DNA from: Rotaria socialis
Taxonomy: Eukaryota; Rotifera; Eurotatoria; Philodinida; Philodinidae
Assembly (NCBI GenBank): GCA_905331475.1
Contig: CAJNYU010003320.1
Coordinates: 1-64,000, forward strand
Length of the DNA: 64,000 nucleotides
Direction: 5' to 3'
This document shows positions 23,837 to 36,700 of this stretch, piece after piece. Both the position numbers and the translations under genes were made by a program. Position 1 is the stretch's first letter. Every line of letters begins with the position of its first letter. The notes under the pieces are model-generated. The model was not told the DNA's origin. It saw only the letters and a program-made list of their open reading frames with translations, and did no database searches.

Positions 23837-24731
23837 TAACATTCATACTATTGTTCGCATCGTATTGACTTTGGTCAGATAGTTAGTAGAGTATTTGTTT
23901 GATGTTTTGTTGTTGAAACAAGAATAAAAAGAACCGAACTAAAAAAAAAGTCTATTTGGACTAAAACAAACAAACTAAGTTTATTTGAATTCGAAGCATG
24001 TAATTGCTCTATGATGACTTGCAATTTGCTCTCAGTTATTGATTTGTCAATATGTCCCGTTTGCCTCGAAAATATGGCTAACTGACATCGCATCAAGGAA
24101 TAAAGATCTAACTGCGACAAGACAAAAAATCTATTATTGTATTATGCTAACGATTTTTCCTATTTGTTTCAAGGAAAATCATTCATTTCTCTTTATCCTT
24201 CTTTTGTCTCCTATTATTAAGGCTAATAATATACAAACTAAATAGAATGTCTCGAATAATATCTACATATGAGAAAGAGCAAATCTTTTTCACCATGACC
24301 AGATTAGGTCTCTTTGTCTATTGGTGTACCCGCGGCAGGAAGATAGATAAGATCGTTTTAGATCGCAGTATGTATCAACGCTTTCTATCAGAAAAATGTA
24401 TATGTTAAGAATCAGACATGCGCTAACAAATCTCACACACAGAGAGAGCGATAAAAAAAACCTCCGTTAATATCCACAGCGGTTAGCCATTATTCTTCTC
24501 TCTTTTTCTTACGTTTAGCGTAACATATCACCCAAAAAGGCAATTTTTTCCATCAATAACAACAACAAAAACAGCGAGAAGCAAGAATAAAAAGAGAGAG
24601 AGCGAGAGAGATCGGAGGAGATAAATCTGAGTGTTCCTTTGCTTGTTATATTCGCCAGTAAGAAGTTGCGTTCGGTATTACATACAACATCTAACTAGAT
24701 TCATTCTCTTAGTCTTCATTAAGCTCAAACA
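23837..24731. other. SIL1-myosin light chain intergenic region, likely promoter
   Basis: No exon seen. An AG-rich stretch (about 24592-24625, GAGAGAGAGCGAGAGAGA) precedes the myosin light chain gene, and a pyrimidine-rich acceptor (CATTCTCTTAG, ending 24712) lies 19 bases before its start codon. This could be a 5' untranslated intron end or a spliced-leader site. Confidence 0.45.
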
Positions 24732-25856
24732 ATGGCCGAGGTGAGTATTGATGTAATAAATCTTAACTATTGTATTAAATCATCTGCTGATTTTTCTAGG
24801 AAGTAAGTTATATTTACATGGCATCGTAACATTCGTTCGTACATACACATCTTCAGTATTCTTTCTATCGCACATACAAATGTTTGATTGTTGCTCTCTG
24901 GGATTTCTCATATTATATTACGCATGTTAAAGACGTACTTTGTTATGTTAACACCTTCTTTTGTTTTTCAATACCATTCACAATTTGATTTCCAAAGAAG
25001 CAATAATTTGATCATTGGATTAAGATGAATCAAATAATATATTTTTGTTTAACAGAAAAAAGGAAAAAAGAAGGCTACACGTGCCACCAGTAATGTATTT
25101 TCAATGTTCGATCAAAAACAAGTTCAAGAATTTAAAGAAGTATGAATTCAAAATCTAATAATATTATCTTCAAAAAACCAAAATCTTTCTTCACTAGGCA
25201 TTCAACCTTATGGACCAAGATCGTGATGGTACAATCAGTATAGATGATCTCAAAGAAGTCTATTCTTCACTTGGTAAAAAAGACAAACAGAGCGTTGAAT
25301 TTTCAGTTCGAAATCGACGATTTCATTTCTTTAGGAAAAGCACCAAAAGATGCCGAATTAAAAGCAATGATCGACGAAGCCAAAGGTGCAGTCAACTTCA
25401 CTATGTTATTAACCTTATTCGGTGAACGATTAAATGGTACAGATGAAGAAAATGTAATCTTAAATGGATGGAAAAACTTCGACAAAGAAGGAACCGGACT
25501 TATCAGCCAACACAGGTTTAATATTTGCTCAATTATTGAATAATTCATTAATTTATTATTATTATCATCTTGTAGCCTACGAGAAATCCTTACTGGTGAA
25601 GGACGCAAAGAAGACAGTAAATCTGATTTTTCTCAAACATTTTCTTTATAAATAAATTATTTCTTTTTCTTAATTTTTAGGATTAAGTGATATAGAGGTA
25701 AACAAAAAAAAGCTGAAGCTCTTTTCCTTTCTATTGGTTTTATTCGAATGATTTTAGTTTACTCAAATGCTCGAAGGTGCTCCACTTGATCCAAAAGGCA
25801 ATCTTGACTACGCTGCATTTACACGACAGATCAAACGTGGCAAAGAAGACGAGTAG
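24732..25856 (+). CDS. myosin regulatory light chain
   Basis: Exons: 24732-24740 (MAE), a probable 3-nt microexon 24800-24802 (GAA), 25056-25139, 25198-25273, 25335-25515, 25576-25616, 25681-25697 and 25758-25856; about 169 residues, normal for the family. The N-terminus has the basic stretch KKGKKKATRATSNVF, with the Thr-Ser pair (T15/S16 in this model) phosphorylated by myosin light chain kinase in animals. The first EF-hand loop, DQDRDGTISIDDL, is a full calcium/magnesium site; later EF-hands are degenerate, as is usual. It binds the neck of the myosin II heavy chain and regulates contraction. Possible poly(A) signals are at 25930-25935 and 26036-26041. Confidence 0.96.
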
Positions 25857-26223
25857 ACGATTTAAGATTAGACGATGCGAACATATTTGTGTTTTGTTCG
25901 ATCACTTTCTTTTTAATATGAAAAAAGCAAATAAAATGCACGCTCAGCCTTGTTTTTATTTCTTTTCTACCCACATAATGCACACCTTTCTTTCATAATA
26001 TTAATATTATTTTTTCTTCATTTGTTCTAACAACGAATAAAAAATCAAGATAATTAAAATCCTACTGTGATTTTCTAATTGATAAAAACGAACGAAACAA
26101 GAAAAAAAACTTCTGTAAACTCTAAATGTTGTTAAAGAAAAAAAACCGATTTGTTCAAAGTTATTTTTACTTTTATAAAAATTGAGTCAAAAAGAAAATC
26201 ATTCCTTTTTTTTAAGTATTGCG

Positions 26224-29200
26224 ATGCAAAAAATAAATACAAAACGACAACTGGTAAGTGATCGATTACAGCCACATTTGCCTGTTAACACAATCAGAGA
26301 AACAGAGAACACTATTCATCATAAGCGTGTCAACCAAATTTCACAATCAGCACCGAACCGTTTTCATAAGTTAGCAGCTGAAAAGCAACAACAATTGCCA
26401 TTACGACGTTTTCAAACCGATTTAGATACGTCTCGTTCTCTGTCGAGTTGTCCTACGTATTCATCGTTATCGAGACATTCACCCGAAACTCGTGTAAGTC
26501 AACATTAAGATTTCTTCTCAGTTAATCAATCGTTGAAAGTTCAAAAGAAATCGATTTTTTTCTCTTACGACAGAAAAATAACTTTTCTTTTTTTTTCTCT
26601 AACTGAATGATTGTTTAACGACTCGATATTTTTTATGTTTAAAAAATTAATTACTTGGAAAAACATCGCTGACGTCAATTTCGATAAGGTTTTCCATTTC
26701 AATACGACAAAGTAAATATTCATTATATATAAACATAGAAAATATCGAGAATACCTAGTAGTAACATATTAAATACTTTGCAACGTTCGCAAATAACATT
26801 CGACATAACTTGGTAATGTGAAGGTCTCCTAGGAAAATTAACATATCAAAAATATAAGCTGACCGTGATATCTCCATTGTAGAAGATAATAGAGAAATTT
26901 CGATAGTTACAATATATAGAAGATAAATATGGTTAACATTTTTCGTTGTGTTTGCATAGAACTCATCGAGTTGCATAAGAAATAGTATTTTTTAACTTTG
27001 CATTTTAAAATATGTCATACAAGTAAACATTTACCGGGAAAATATTCTTTTAGAATTTTAATTCACGACTATCTTGCATACAGCATATTGCATAATATCT
27101 GTTGTTTATATTATGTAAGTCAGGCCTTGTGTTTGAACGCAATATATCGTATGTACTTTTTCTGTCAGTACAAAATCTTTGTTGTTTTCTTTTATATACA
27201 AGAGTACTTCACAATAGAACATCTTAGATCAGAAAATTCGATTGCAAAGCATTTTAATTTCTTCTCCGTCGAGGATACTACCCAACGTGATGTACTCTCT
27301 AAACTTCTGTTTTATATCCCACAAGGGATATTGCCTTGCATTATCACTATTATATCTACAGTAGATAGCCGATCGATTAAGTATCATACTAATATGTCAG
27401 TTAATGGTCCATATGCTACTCTCATAGAGCATATTATACCAAATGATCTATCGTCGTCTTTTGCCCGGTTTCAATCACTTTAGATTTGATTTCATAAGTC
27501 TGAATTCGTTACTTATACTTCTCAAGAAAGCAAAAATTTATAATACGAATGAATAAATTTATTAACAGAATTGCGCAACACAAATAACAACATTAACACC
27601 ACTGGAAAGCGTTGACGACAATCAATACCTATCGAGTGATTATCCAGTGCCCGTTAAGAATAATCCAGTATTACTTATTGACGAAGATCCTATTGAAGAA
27701 ATTGAAGTTATGCCAATATCAAGTGGTGCCGGTAATTATCCGTACGATTATCCAACAACACGAACAAAACGTATTGTACAACCGCAGATTGTAACTCGTG
27801 CTAATCAGGTAAAACACTTTTTTCTTTCATTTGAGTTTTGCGTAACTATGTACAAGATTCGTTTCATTTATTGTTCAAAAATAAGTTAAAAAAGAAAAAC
27901 AACAAAAAGAAAGAAAACTGTATTGAGAAAGAGAACGAGAAGAGAACATCGGGATTTTTTTTCGTCAAATACTAAAAAAAGCAATTCTGGGTCATTAAAA
28001 AAAGCAAACGGAGTAGTACATGAAAGCAGTAAGCCAAATTTACTCGCTCAAGTGGCTATTGTGTAAGAAAACGAGAAATAGAAAGACCAACAAAGCTTAA
28101 CATGTCAAAAACTTATCGCGATCAGTTTCGAGGCAAAAAAGAGTACGGTTTCAACTCACAATTTGGACCGAAATCGACTAGTAAATCACCGCCACAACGA
28201 CCCACCGCTGTCAAACAACCATCACCACGTTCCGATATCTATCCATTACCAGCGAAACGATATCAAGTAAATCCTCGAACATCAAAAGATGATTTCATGC
28301 AACCAGATTTTCGACGAGCACCACCAAAAGAACGTTTTGCTAGAAATTCATCGCCAATGTTTAATAATAGATATGCAGGAAGTATGCGTAGAAATGAACC
28401 CCCTCGAATCATGCACAATAATCGTAAATCATCGTTTGATGAAGATGCGCGTCACAAACCTTTACGCTTCATTTCTAAACATAACCGTAGTCATCGGTCT
28501 TCTTCTCCTCCTGCTACTAATAACCGAAGACCTATTTCCTTACCTCGCAATGCACTTCAAAAGCAACGACGTATTCATGAAACAAATGATAATTATGACG
28601 TAGAACGACGAAAACAACCAGTTCGTTATGTTCATGATGATTATCGATCGGTAAGCGATGAAAGAATGAATTGTTTATCATCTCAATTGCTTAGCTATTT
28701 TAATCACATAATCTCACACATCTAAATTTAAAATTCTAACTTTGCTTTCTTGTTAATATGCAACATATCCTTGTATCCTATTTTTCATTAGCAATGGCAT
28801 CACTATAGTAGCAACAAATTGTTTTATAAACTTCGGTTTCTTTTCTACTATGAATATAGACTCACGGCGTACGACAAACAAAAAAGAAAAAAGAAAGGAA
28901 GAAATGCTAACGATTGTTGTTCGTCTATCAATAAAAATAACAAAAACCGTGCAATTTCAAAAGTGAAAATCATTGATGACGTTCGATTTTATATTTTCTT
29001 TACCTTAAAAAAAAAAGACCGTATGGGCGTAGATTTTTTTAATGTTATTCTTCTTTCGAATAGGACAAAGGAAAATAGGTTTGAAATTTATTTAGGACAT
29101 TTCATATGAAAGACGACGAAGACCTCAACGAATGGTCAGAGTTCTACGTGAAACTCCTTATCGAGACAATGATTATTATTATGATGACGAATATGATGAT

Positions 29201-29629
29201 GCCTATTATGATGAGTCCCCACGTCGTCCATCAGTAATGAGACGAGCACCACCAAAAGAATATGTTTTTCTTGATGAAACTCCTAAGCCAGTTCGTCGTT
29301 CGCGTTCGCGTCGCTCTGAAATCGTCTATGATGATGACGACCGACCTATTCAATATGAAGATGAAATTGTTTATGTTGATGAACATGGCAATGAAGTTGA
29401 ATTTGTTGATGAGCGAAGTTCATCAAAACGTTATGTCGAATATGTCGATGACGACGATGATTATGATGATGAGGAACAACGACACACTACACGGCACCCA
29501 CCTAAAACTCGTGCTGTCTATGTTGGAGATGATTCATCAAGTAATAGAAATGAGGATAAATCGAAATCGAAACCGAAACCGAAACCGAAATCAAAGCAAC
29601 CAGCATCAACAAGAATTGTTTATGAATAA
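26224..29629 (+). CDS. unrecognised disordered basic and Asp/Tyr-rich protein
   Basis: Four exons join in phase 0: 26224-26493, 27569-27808, 28096-28650 and 29096-29629, giving about 532 residues. I do not recognise it. The N-terminal third is polar and Gln/Arg-rich. The middle is Arg/Pro/Ser-rich with a repeated RRAPPKE motif (in exons 3 and 4). The C-terminus alternates acidic-tyrosine tracts (DNDYYYDDEYDDAYYDE, YVEYVDDDDDYDDEE), ends in a KSKPKPKPKSK run and has repeated EIVY/IVYVDE phrases. There are no membrane segments or zinc motifs. It could be a cytoskeletal or RNA-associated scaffold, but that is a guess. The acceptor at 28095 is weak, so exon 3 might instead begin a separate gene at the ATG at 28102. 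The shared RRAPPKE motif argues for one gene. The first intron is over 1 kb. Confidence 0.7.
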
Positions 29630-29720
29630 AAAAACAAGACGACATTTTTTTTTCACGTAAATGTTTTATTATTATAAGTCATCGAAGCGCAAAAGAAAAG
29701 ACAGAGAAAAAGTGTCTATT

Positions 29721-32133
29721 CTATGTTGATACACTATTAGAATATGGGACTAAAGCTGCTGCTGGTGATCGATGAGAAAATAAACGTCCAGCTTTTTTCT
29801 TTTGACAATATTTCCATAGTATAAAAAAAATTAGAAGAGTTAAGAGAAAAATCGATAAGAATATAAATGATATGAAATATTGTCTAATTTTAATTTTTTG
29901 GCAATTACCACGAGATTCAATTTGAAAACAGCCAAGCCAAAAATTATACATTTCATCAAAATAATTATATTCGAGATGAACAAAATTCATATGAAAATAT
30001 AAATAATTATGTTCGTCTGTTGTATATGGTTTCCATTGAATATCAAATGTATCAATAGAAAATGAACCTTTATTTGGATCTCTATTTAGTAAAAATTCAA
30101 AAATATATAATTCAACATAGAAATTTTCTACGAACCCAGTCTTGATAAAATTCGACCAATAATGAATTAAGTGTCGACTAAAATTTTCCTCGTCAGCTGA
30201 ATAATTATAATACTTTTTATTCACATTTTGATGTATGCGAGAGTAATTATTCGCTAATGGAACACCAAAAACATAATCTATTAAAGTATAAATATATTTA
30301 ACTTTTAGATTGACTGAAATTCTCATACTAGAGAAACAAGCAACAAATCAATACTTGATGAATTTTGAATTCGTCTATCATTAGCAGTCATTTAAGAAGA
30401 GCGTGAAGAGAAAAGGCAGGATCTCAAGAGGCAAAAACTAATTCTGAACCATTCGAGTTGCTAGGAATGTCCGAATGAGTTCTAGCCCGCTTGGAGATTT
30501 TTCAAGAGTCAGACCAGAAAAGTCAGGATTCAATAAATGAAGCTTTTATCTGAACGTTCCTTATGAACAGTCTCTTGAAAATAATATCGAATAAGACCCT
30601 AACGCAAAGCCCAATTGATCAGTACCAATAGTTCTTCTAACCTCTCGCTCTTCAAGATACTGCAGCAATAGGATTAACTAATGGGAAAAACAAAACATTC
30701 TTTTCAACTCGCGTGAAGACTGATATTGTTTCTTAAATTTCGACAGAATAAGAAAACAAATGTTCTTATACCGATTTCTATGTTTACAAGATTAATCATA
30801 TTAGATCAGTCTATTTGTCATCAAGAGTATTAATCTCGTATATACGTATATCAACGCAATAGTATATTTTAGAATGTAAACAAAGATAATATTAATTTAA
30901 TTACCTAATTCAGCGAAATGTCCAATAGCTTGTGGTAATAGTTTGACTTGATCACGATATGCACTTTGTACTCTCGATGTGGGCCGATGTGAATAAACAT
31001 ATGCATAACTTGATGCATTTCTATTCGGTACTTTAGCAAGTGAATTTAAACAATGAACCATATGAAAGTTAAACATTAAATCAGAAACCAGATCAATGAA
31101 AAGTTTTAATCGATGTGTTGAATTTCCTTTAGCTAAAAGAAAAATCGTCTTTTTTCCTTCATTTTTCTTGTTCTATTTTCACTACCTGGTAATTCATATT
31201 TCTTTTTGACTTCATCAATAAAACATTTTCCATTTTGAAAATTTGCATCAATATATTGCTCAATATAATTTAACGTAGTAAAATATTCCAGATACGTATA
31301 TAAATCATTATTTGCTGCTAATTCATTTTCAGTTTGTTGTCGTTCACTATCCATCGTTTCCTCAGTTACATATTTCATTTTTGTCGTTTGTCGTTCTTCC
31401 AATTGAGTATCCGGTGATATTGTATTAGTTGAAGTCGAAGGAATACTTGGACATTTTTTCTTGAATGAAGATTTATTCATTGGATGTGTTTGATGTTGTA
31501 GTTCATTATAGAAATGTTTTACATGGTATTCAGCAAAATAGAGGCCTTCGTTTAATGTAACCCCTGTTAAAAAATCAATATTTTTAAACATATCACTTTG
31601 CAGAATGTTCTCAATCGTATCATTTATAAAATCATTATCAATAACAGGATATGGATTGTCATCAGCTAAATAGACAGAGAATATTTAGTTTCTTTTTTGT
31701 TTCCCGAAAATTTATTCTATACCGATGGTAAGACTGATTTGAAGCTGATAAATATCTTGAACATTGTGTTCTAATAATGTATTAATGCAATCAATCGAGT
31801 CTTTTCCATTTGAACGATTACAACAAAGATCTTGCGCGAAACGATCAAGTAATTTCATCGGAGTACGATTTATACTCCACGGAGCTAAGCCAGTACCCGA
31901 TTGTGATATAACACGCCGTATCATACCACGAGAATATCGACTTGCTACATTAATAATCCGAAAATTAGTAAAGAAAAATAGAAAACATTTTTTTTTACCC
32001 GGGATTAACATAACATTTCCAGCGCCTGCTGAATGACCAGCTAGAGTTATTCGATTAGGGTCTCCACCAAATAAATGTGCATTTTCATAAATCCATTCGA
32101 CTGCTAATAATTGATCCCAAAGACCATAGTTAC
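29721..32133 (-). CDS. membrane-anchored type-B carboxylesterase/cholinesterase-like protein, N-terminus missing
   Basis: Five exons join in phase: 32133-31999, 31944-31723, 31665-31186, 31132-30905 and 30277-29721, about 540 residues. Matches to the alpha/beta-hydrolase cholinesterase family: [18 protein letters not shown], nucleophile elbow [22 protein letters not shown], the acid residue in [10 protein letters not shown], and the His in [14 protein letters not shown]. All three triad residues (Ser, Glu, His) are therefore present. A membrane helix (about [20 protein letters not shown]) and a basic tail end the protein, so it would sit on the cell surface like neuroligin. A polar Ser/Thr/Gln/Glu-rich insert lies in exon 31665-31186. 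The N-terminal part of the family, with the HGGGF oxyanion hole, was not found before the neighbouring gene; an inverted-repeat element lies there. It is either 5'-truncated or disrupted. A minus-strand AATAAA is at 29670-29665. Confidence 0.88.
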
Positions 32134-33786
32134 CTACGTGTAAACAACAATGCCATTATTATTTCTAGTCGAATGGATCTTATCAATTACGAAAGTGGTA
32201 TAACCAGAGTGGGATATGCTTGAGCACTTCCCAACTAACAGTCATTTTTTAAAAAACAATTTAAAAAAAAGAAAATATTACGCATTGCCAACTACAATCT
32301 TTTTGAAAAATTGTTAGTTTGCCACTCGGCCACTTGACAAATTCCTGGTTACTCAACTACTTGGTAAGTACGATTTTCTGTGTATGTGAGCAATTTCTTT
32401 CTCATCCATCGTCTATGGCTAATTTGCGTAAACTCTTTTGCTACTGTTTTTTTTTATGAAGGTTTAATAGAAACCATAAATAAATGAACCACTGAAAAAT
32501 CATTGCATGACAAGATCTGTCTTTTTATGTTGAGCATTAAGCTTTCGTGGATTTTTCGACATGTTTTTTTTTATTTATCTTGAATAAATATTAGTTTTAC
32601 ATGAGGATCAAAATGTTTATTTGTCACAGAAAAGTCTTATGCGGCTGATGATGCTAGAATCTTAATATTTTTGTGTACTCAAAAAGTGAGTACACTCTAG
32701 AATCGGTCAGTGCGTCCGTCCGGCCGTCTGCTTACACGATAACTTTCGAAAGGAGAGTTAGATCATGATGAAATTTTCTACACAGTTCTGCCTCATCAAT
32801 GTCTCAGTCGAGTTCGAAGATGAGAAAGATCCGTCAAGAAATGGTTGAGTTATCGAAAAAATTGTCATTATTGACCAGACCATCCGTGAAGGGGGGGGGT
32901 GGGGNATTCGGAATCAGCGTTAAAAACTGAGTCGATTTATATATGTTGTGAATAATTCTGAGAAAGATTTATTTTTTGAAAAAAATTCCCTGTACTCCTC
33001 CTCAGGGATGGCCTGGTCAAAAATGACAATTTTTTCGATAACTCAACCATTTCTTGAGGGATTCTTCTCATCTTCGAACTCGACCGAGATATTCATGAGA
33101 TTGAACTGTGTGGAAAATTTCATCACGGTCTGACTCTCCTTTCGCAAGTTATCGTGCCTACGGCCGGACACACTGACCGATTCTAGAGTGTACTCACTTT
33201 TTGAGTACACAAAAAGTAAACAGTTCAATTGATACAAATCTAATAAAAATATTTGTGATTTATGGTGATTGAATATAAAACATTTATTTTGTTCTACGAG
33301 TAGTATGAACAATGATAATGAAGAGCCGTATTTTAAAAATATGAACCCATTAATGAACAATGATCATTATAAATCATAAAAAAATATTCTGATTATTAGA
33401 CAATGAATAGTTCTTAGATTTTACATCCAACGAGTATAGCACTTGTTGGGACGGTGATTCACTTTCATACTAAAACTGAATTTCTCAATTTCTAGTCGTA
33501 ACACATAGTAATTAGTCAATAAAGTGACTACTATTTGGACCGCTCTAAAATCAGTAAATGATACTCTCCGTGTTTGGTTTATATTACAATTCTGTTTTTT
33601 TTATTTCATGTCTATTGAGATTCAGTACATAAATGTAAAATCAAGTTAAAAATAATCTCATATCACTGTTGGTATACTTATTTTGTGCAAATAGAAAATG
33701 AATAAAAAAATAAATAAAAAAATAAAAAGATTTGTTTTGTTTTGAATTGTATCATTATAAAAACTATTTCAAAATAAATACTTTTT
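32134..33786. other. region upstream of the esterase, no coding exon seen
   Basis: Neither strand shows esterase N-terminal exons or any other supported exon. The middle is filled by the inverted-repeat element at 32669-33215. The rest is AT-rich. The right edge is the 3' flank of the CCDC180 orthologue. Confidence 0.55.
32669..33215. mobile_element. inverted-repeat (fold-back/MITE-like) element containing an N
   Basis: The left arm (about 32669-32895) and right arm (about 32906-33215, reversed) are copies of one sequence that also occurs at 52864-53430. Each outer end carries a small perfect hairpin, GTGTACTCA, loop AAAAG, TGAGTACAC, followed by CTCTAGAATCGGTCAGTG and a GTCCGTCCGGCCGTC block. 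The arms meet at a poly-G run and one ambiguous base (32905). The right arm is nearly full length and the left arm stops early. It is either a head-to-head pair of a short element or a collapsed assembly. No transposase frame and no certain target duplication. Confidence 0.75.
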
Positions 33787-36700
33787 TCAAGTTATTCTTA
33801 ATTGTTGTAATTTTTCAATTGATGAATTCCAATATGATCGATCTCGTTCAAGCTCGACTATTGCTGTTGAACATTTTCCTTCAACGTAAGCTAATAATTG
33901 AATTAATACATCTTTGTATGACTATAATAAACGATTGAAAATAAACATTATTAATAATTAAAAATACGAATAAAATTCTAACTTGGTAAGCTTGATCTCT
34001 ATGTACTATTGTTTCAATTTGTGGTAATGTCGTTTTTTGTGTAACAATCGAAGCTGATGCTTCTCGTAGACTTGCTACGGATAAACGTTTTTTGGATTTT
34101 ATTGATTCACGTCGTCGATTTAATTGATTATCAATTAATGTTAAACCTTAGAAATTTCATGTTTAAATATTCAGCGAAAAAAATAAGATTCATAATACCT
34201 GGCCAATGACCTTGTTTACGTTCAATCAATGGAGTTGGCTCAGAATCTTCGAGAGATTTTCCTGCTTGTTGACGTTTTATCAATTCCGATAGCGATTGCT
34301 TGACTAATGGTAATTCTAAAAATAAAATTATTCTCAATAAATGAATTATATATTATTGTTATTATGAAGAAAGTTTAGGAAATTGCAAAACTCCATTTTC
34401 AATCAGTACTATATGAAGTATGTAGCTCTTATATTGGCACTATGTCGTCGATCCTTTCACAAGTGTTAAACTAGTTAGATTTTCAAAAAAATGTTCAAGT
34501 ATGTGAACAAAGCTTATCTTGGATGAATAATTTATTCAGGCAGAATGAGAACTTGGTTTAGTGCCGACTAAGAACTAGTTTTTTTGTCGTACTTGTTCGT
34601 GTTATTTCATCAGCTGTCAATATTTCATCGAAAAGAATTAATAAACGTTCAGCATTTGTTGCTAATAACTGAACTATTTCTTGTGCGTTTGCTTGAATAT
34701 TTTGCTAAAATGAAAAAAAAGGAATTTTTTTTTTTTTTATATAATTTTATGTCTATAAAAGAAATTATTTACAATTGTAGTTGATCGAAGTTGACTAATT
34801 AGTTTTTGTATATTTTCTTGACGTAATTTTTCTTGATTGTCAATCGCTTGTAAATAGCTTTTCTTTGCCGGAGCACCGTATGTTGGACGGAGTTGTTGTA
34901 GATTAGTTTGTTTTTCACAATTCGATTGATTTAGTTCTTTATCAATTATCATATCAAATTGTTGTTTAAATTCAATAAGAACTTTTTCTGATTGAAATAT
35001 TTGTTCATTAAATTCAATTTTTGGCATTAACGATGATGTACGTTCGAATAGTTCGAGCATAAAATGAAATTCTAAAAAACAAAAAAAAAATTTCTAATTT
35101 TTTCCTAGATCATTAACAGAATATTTCATACCATTGATAGAATTTTCATGATAAGTACGACATTGTTGTTCATAATTTTTTAATTTTTCTATCATCGAAT
35201 AAGCAAATTCATCGAATTTCTCACGTAATACCTGAGGACGTGTCACAGGACGATTGCCTTTGTCTCGATAAAATATCTATTTGCAAAATAAAAGCATTCA
35301 AAATAATTTTAAAATAATTTCATAAGCGTACTTCAGAATGTGTCAGTAAACCTTCTGTTGATTCTCGTAGAATATTCAATATGTTAGATAAAAAATCTTT
35401 ATCAGGATGTTTCTTTTCACCAAATACACAATAAATTTTATAGATTTCATCGCGTGTTCGAGCACGACTTGGGCGATCATGTCGACTGGTTGTTGCTGTT
35501 CCTTCTTCAATGGATGATCTAAACATTGAAATTATTTATGAGTTTATTCTTGAAATAATACAAAATTAAACAAATAGATTCGTACTCTATAATTGATAGT
35601 CTATGATTTTTATCATTTTCTTTTGTTTTTTTGTCAAGAGATCGTCTTGCTGATGAATCGGCAGCAACTGTTCGTGTTTGAATTTCTAAAATAGATGATA
35701 GATTGCCGTGTTTAGAAAAAAAAAAGAAATCTAAAATCTAAATCGCTACAACCCTCAAAACTGATTATACATTTCGCATCAAAATATTTGGAAATACAAT
35801 GCAATTAATTTCGAATGCTTTGAAAGATGCTTTAACTGAGACGAGAAGCAAGTTTGAAATTCGACTATTGTTAAAATGCATATTTATCAATATTTCTATG
35901 AAATGTATAATCGATTTTGAGTGAAATAAATCGATGTGAAAATTGAAGTGATTCAACTAATTTGAAATATTTTCAATCTATGATATACAAGTGTTGTTAA
36001 ACTACTTTATTTTTAATTGAACGGCTTTGAGACGCTTACAAATACTACGTATATATGCTTTGCAGCGCTGTCGATACAAGTAAGTGTACGCAAATTCCAT
36101 GATGATATCTTACCGAAAGAGAAATTTTCAGACATTGAAAACACAAAAACAATTGTATATAGCAGCACAGTGAACATAAGCTCTTGGAAAAAATATCCGA
36201 TGTTAGGACTCGCGCAACTTCATACTGGATAAAATAATGATATTGGCAACGGAAATTTTGAATAGATAAACTAGAAAAATAGCGCTTTATTTCGTCTATA
36301 ATTATAACTATGATGACTACTTTTGAAAAACATGACTGAGTATATATATGATCGATTTTCAACATGGGAAATAATTATTATAGCAAATTAAATACAAACC
36401 TAAAGCAGCAGGTATACCAGGTTCAACGATTTCATCCGATTCTAATGTTTCAGTTTGGCTGAATTAAAAAGAAATTTGTTTTTTTTCTTCTCTTGTTAAT
36501 ATGTTATTTTTAATTTTTAAATTACATACTGTAGAATACATCGTATTGTTGATATTGTATCTAAATCTTCTGGATGTCCGCCAGTAAGATTAATCAATGT
36601 AGTTGAGTCGGTTTTATTTCGAGAAGACGCTGTTGTTACTGATGATGATGATGCAAATTTAACCGATTTTGTTTCATCATTATTACTAGTAGCACCAACA

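Noticed and set aside
32669-33133. Short frames in the inverted-repeat element as coding
   Set aside because: The same frames appear in both element copies only because the DNA repeats; they are short and have no family similarity.
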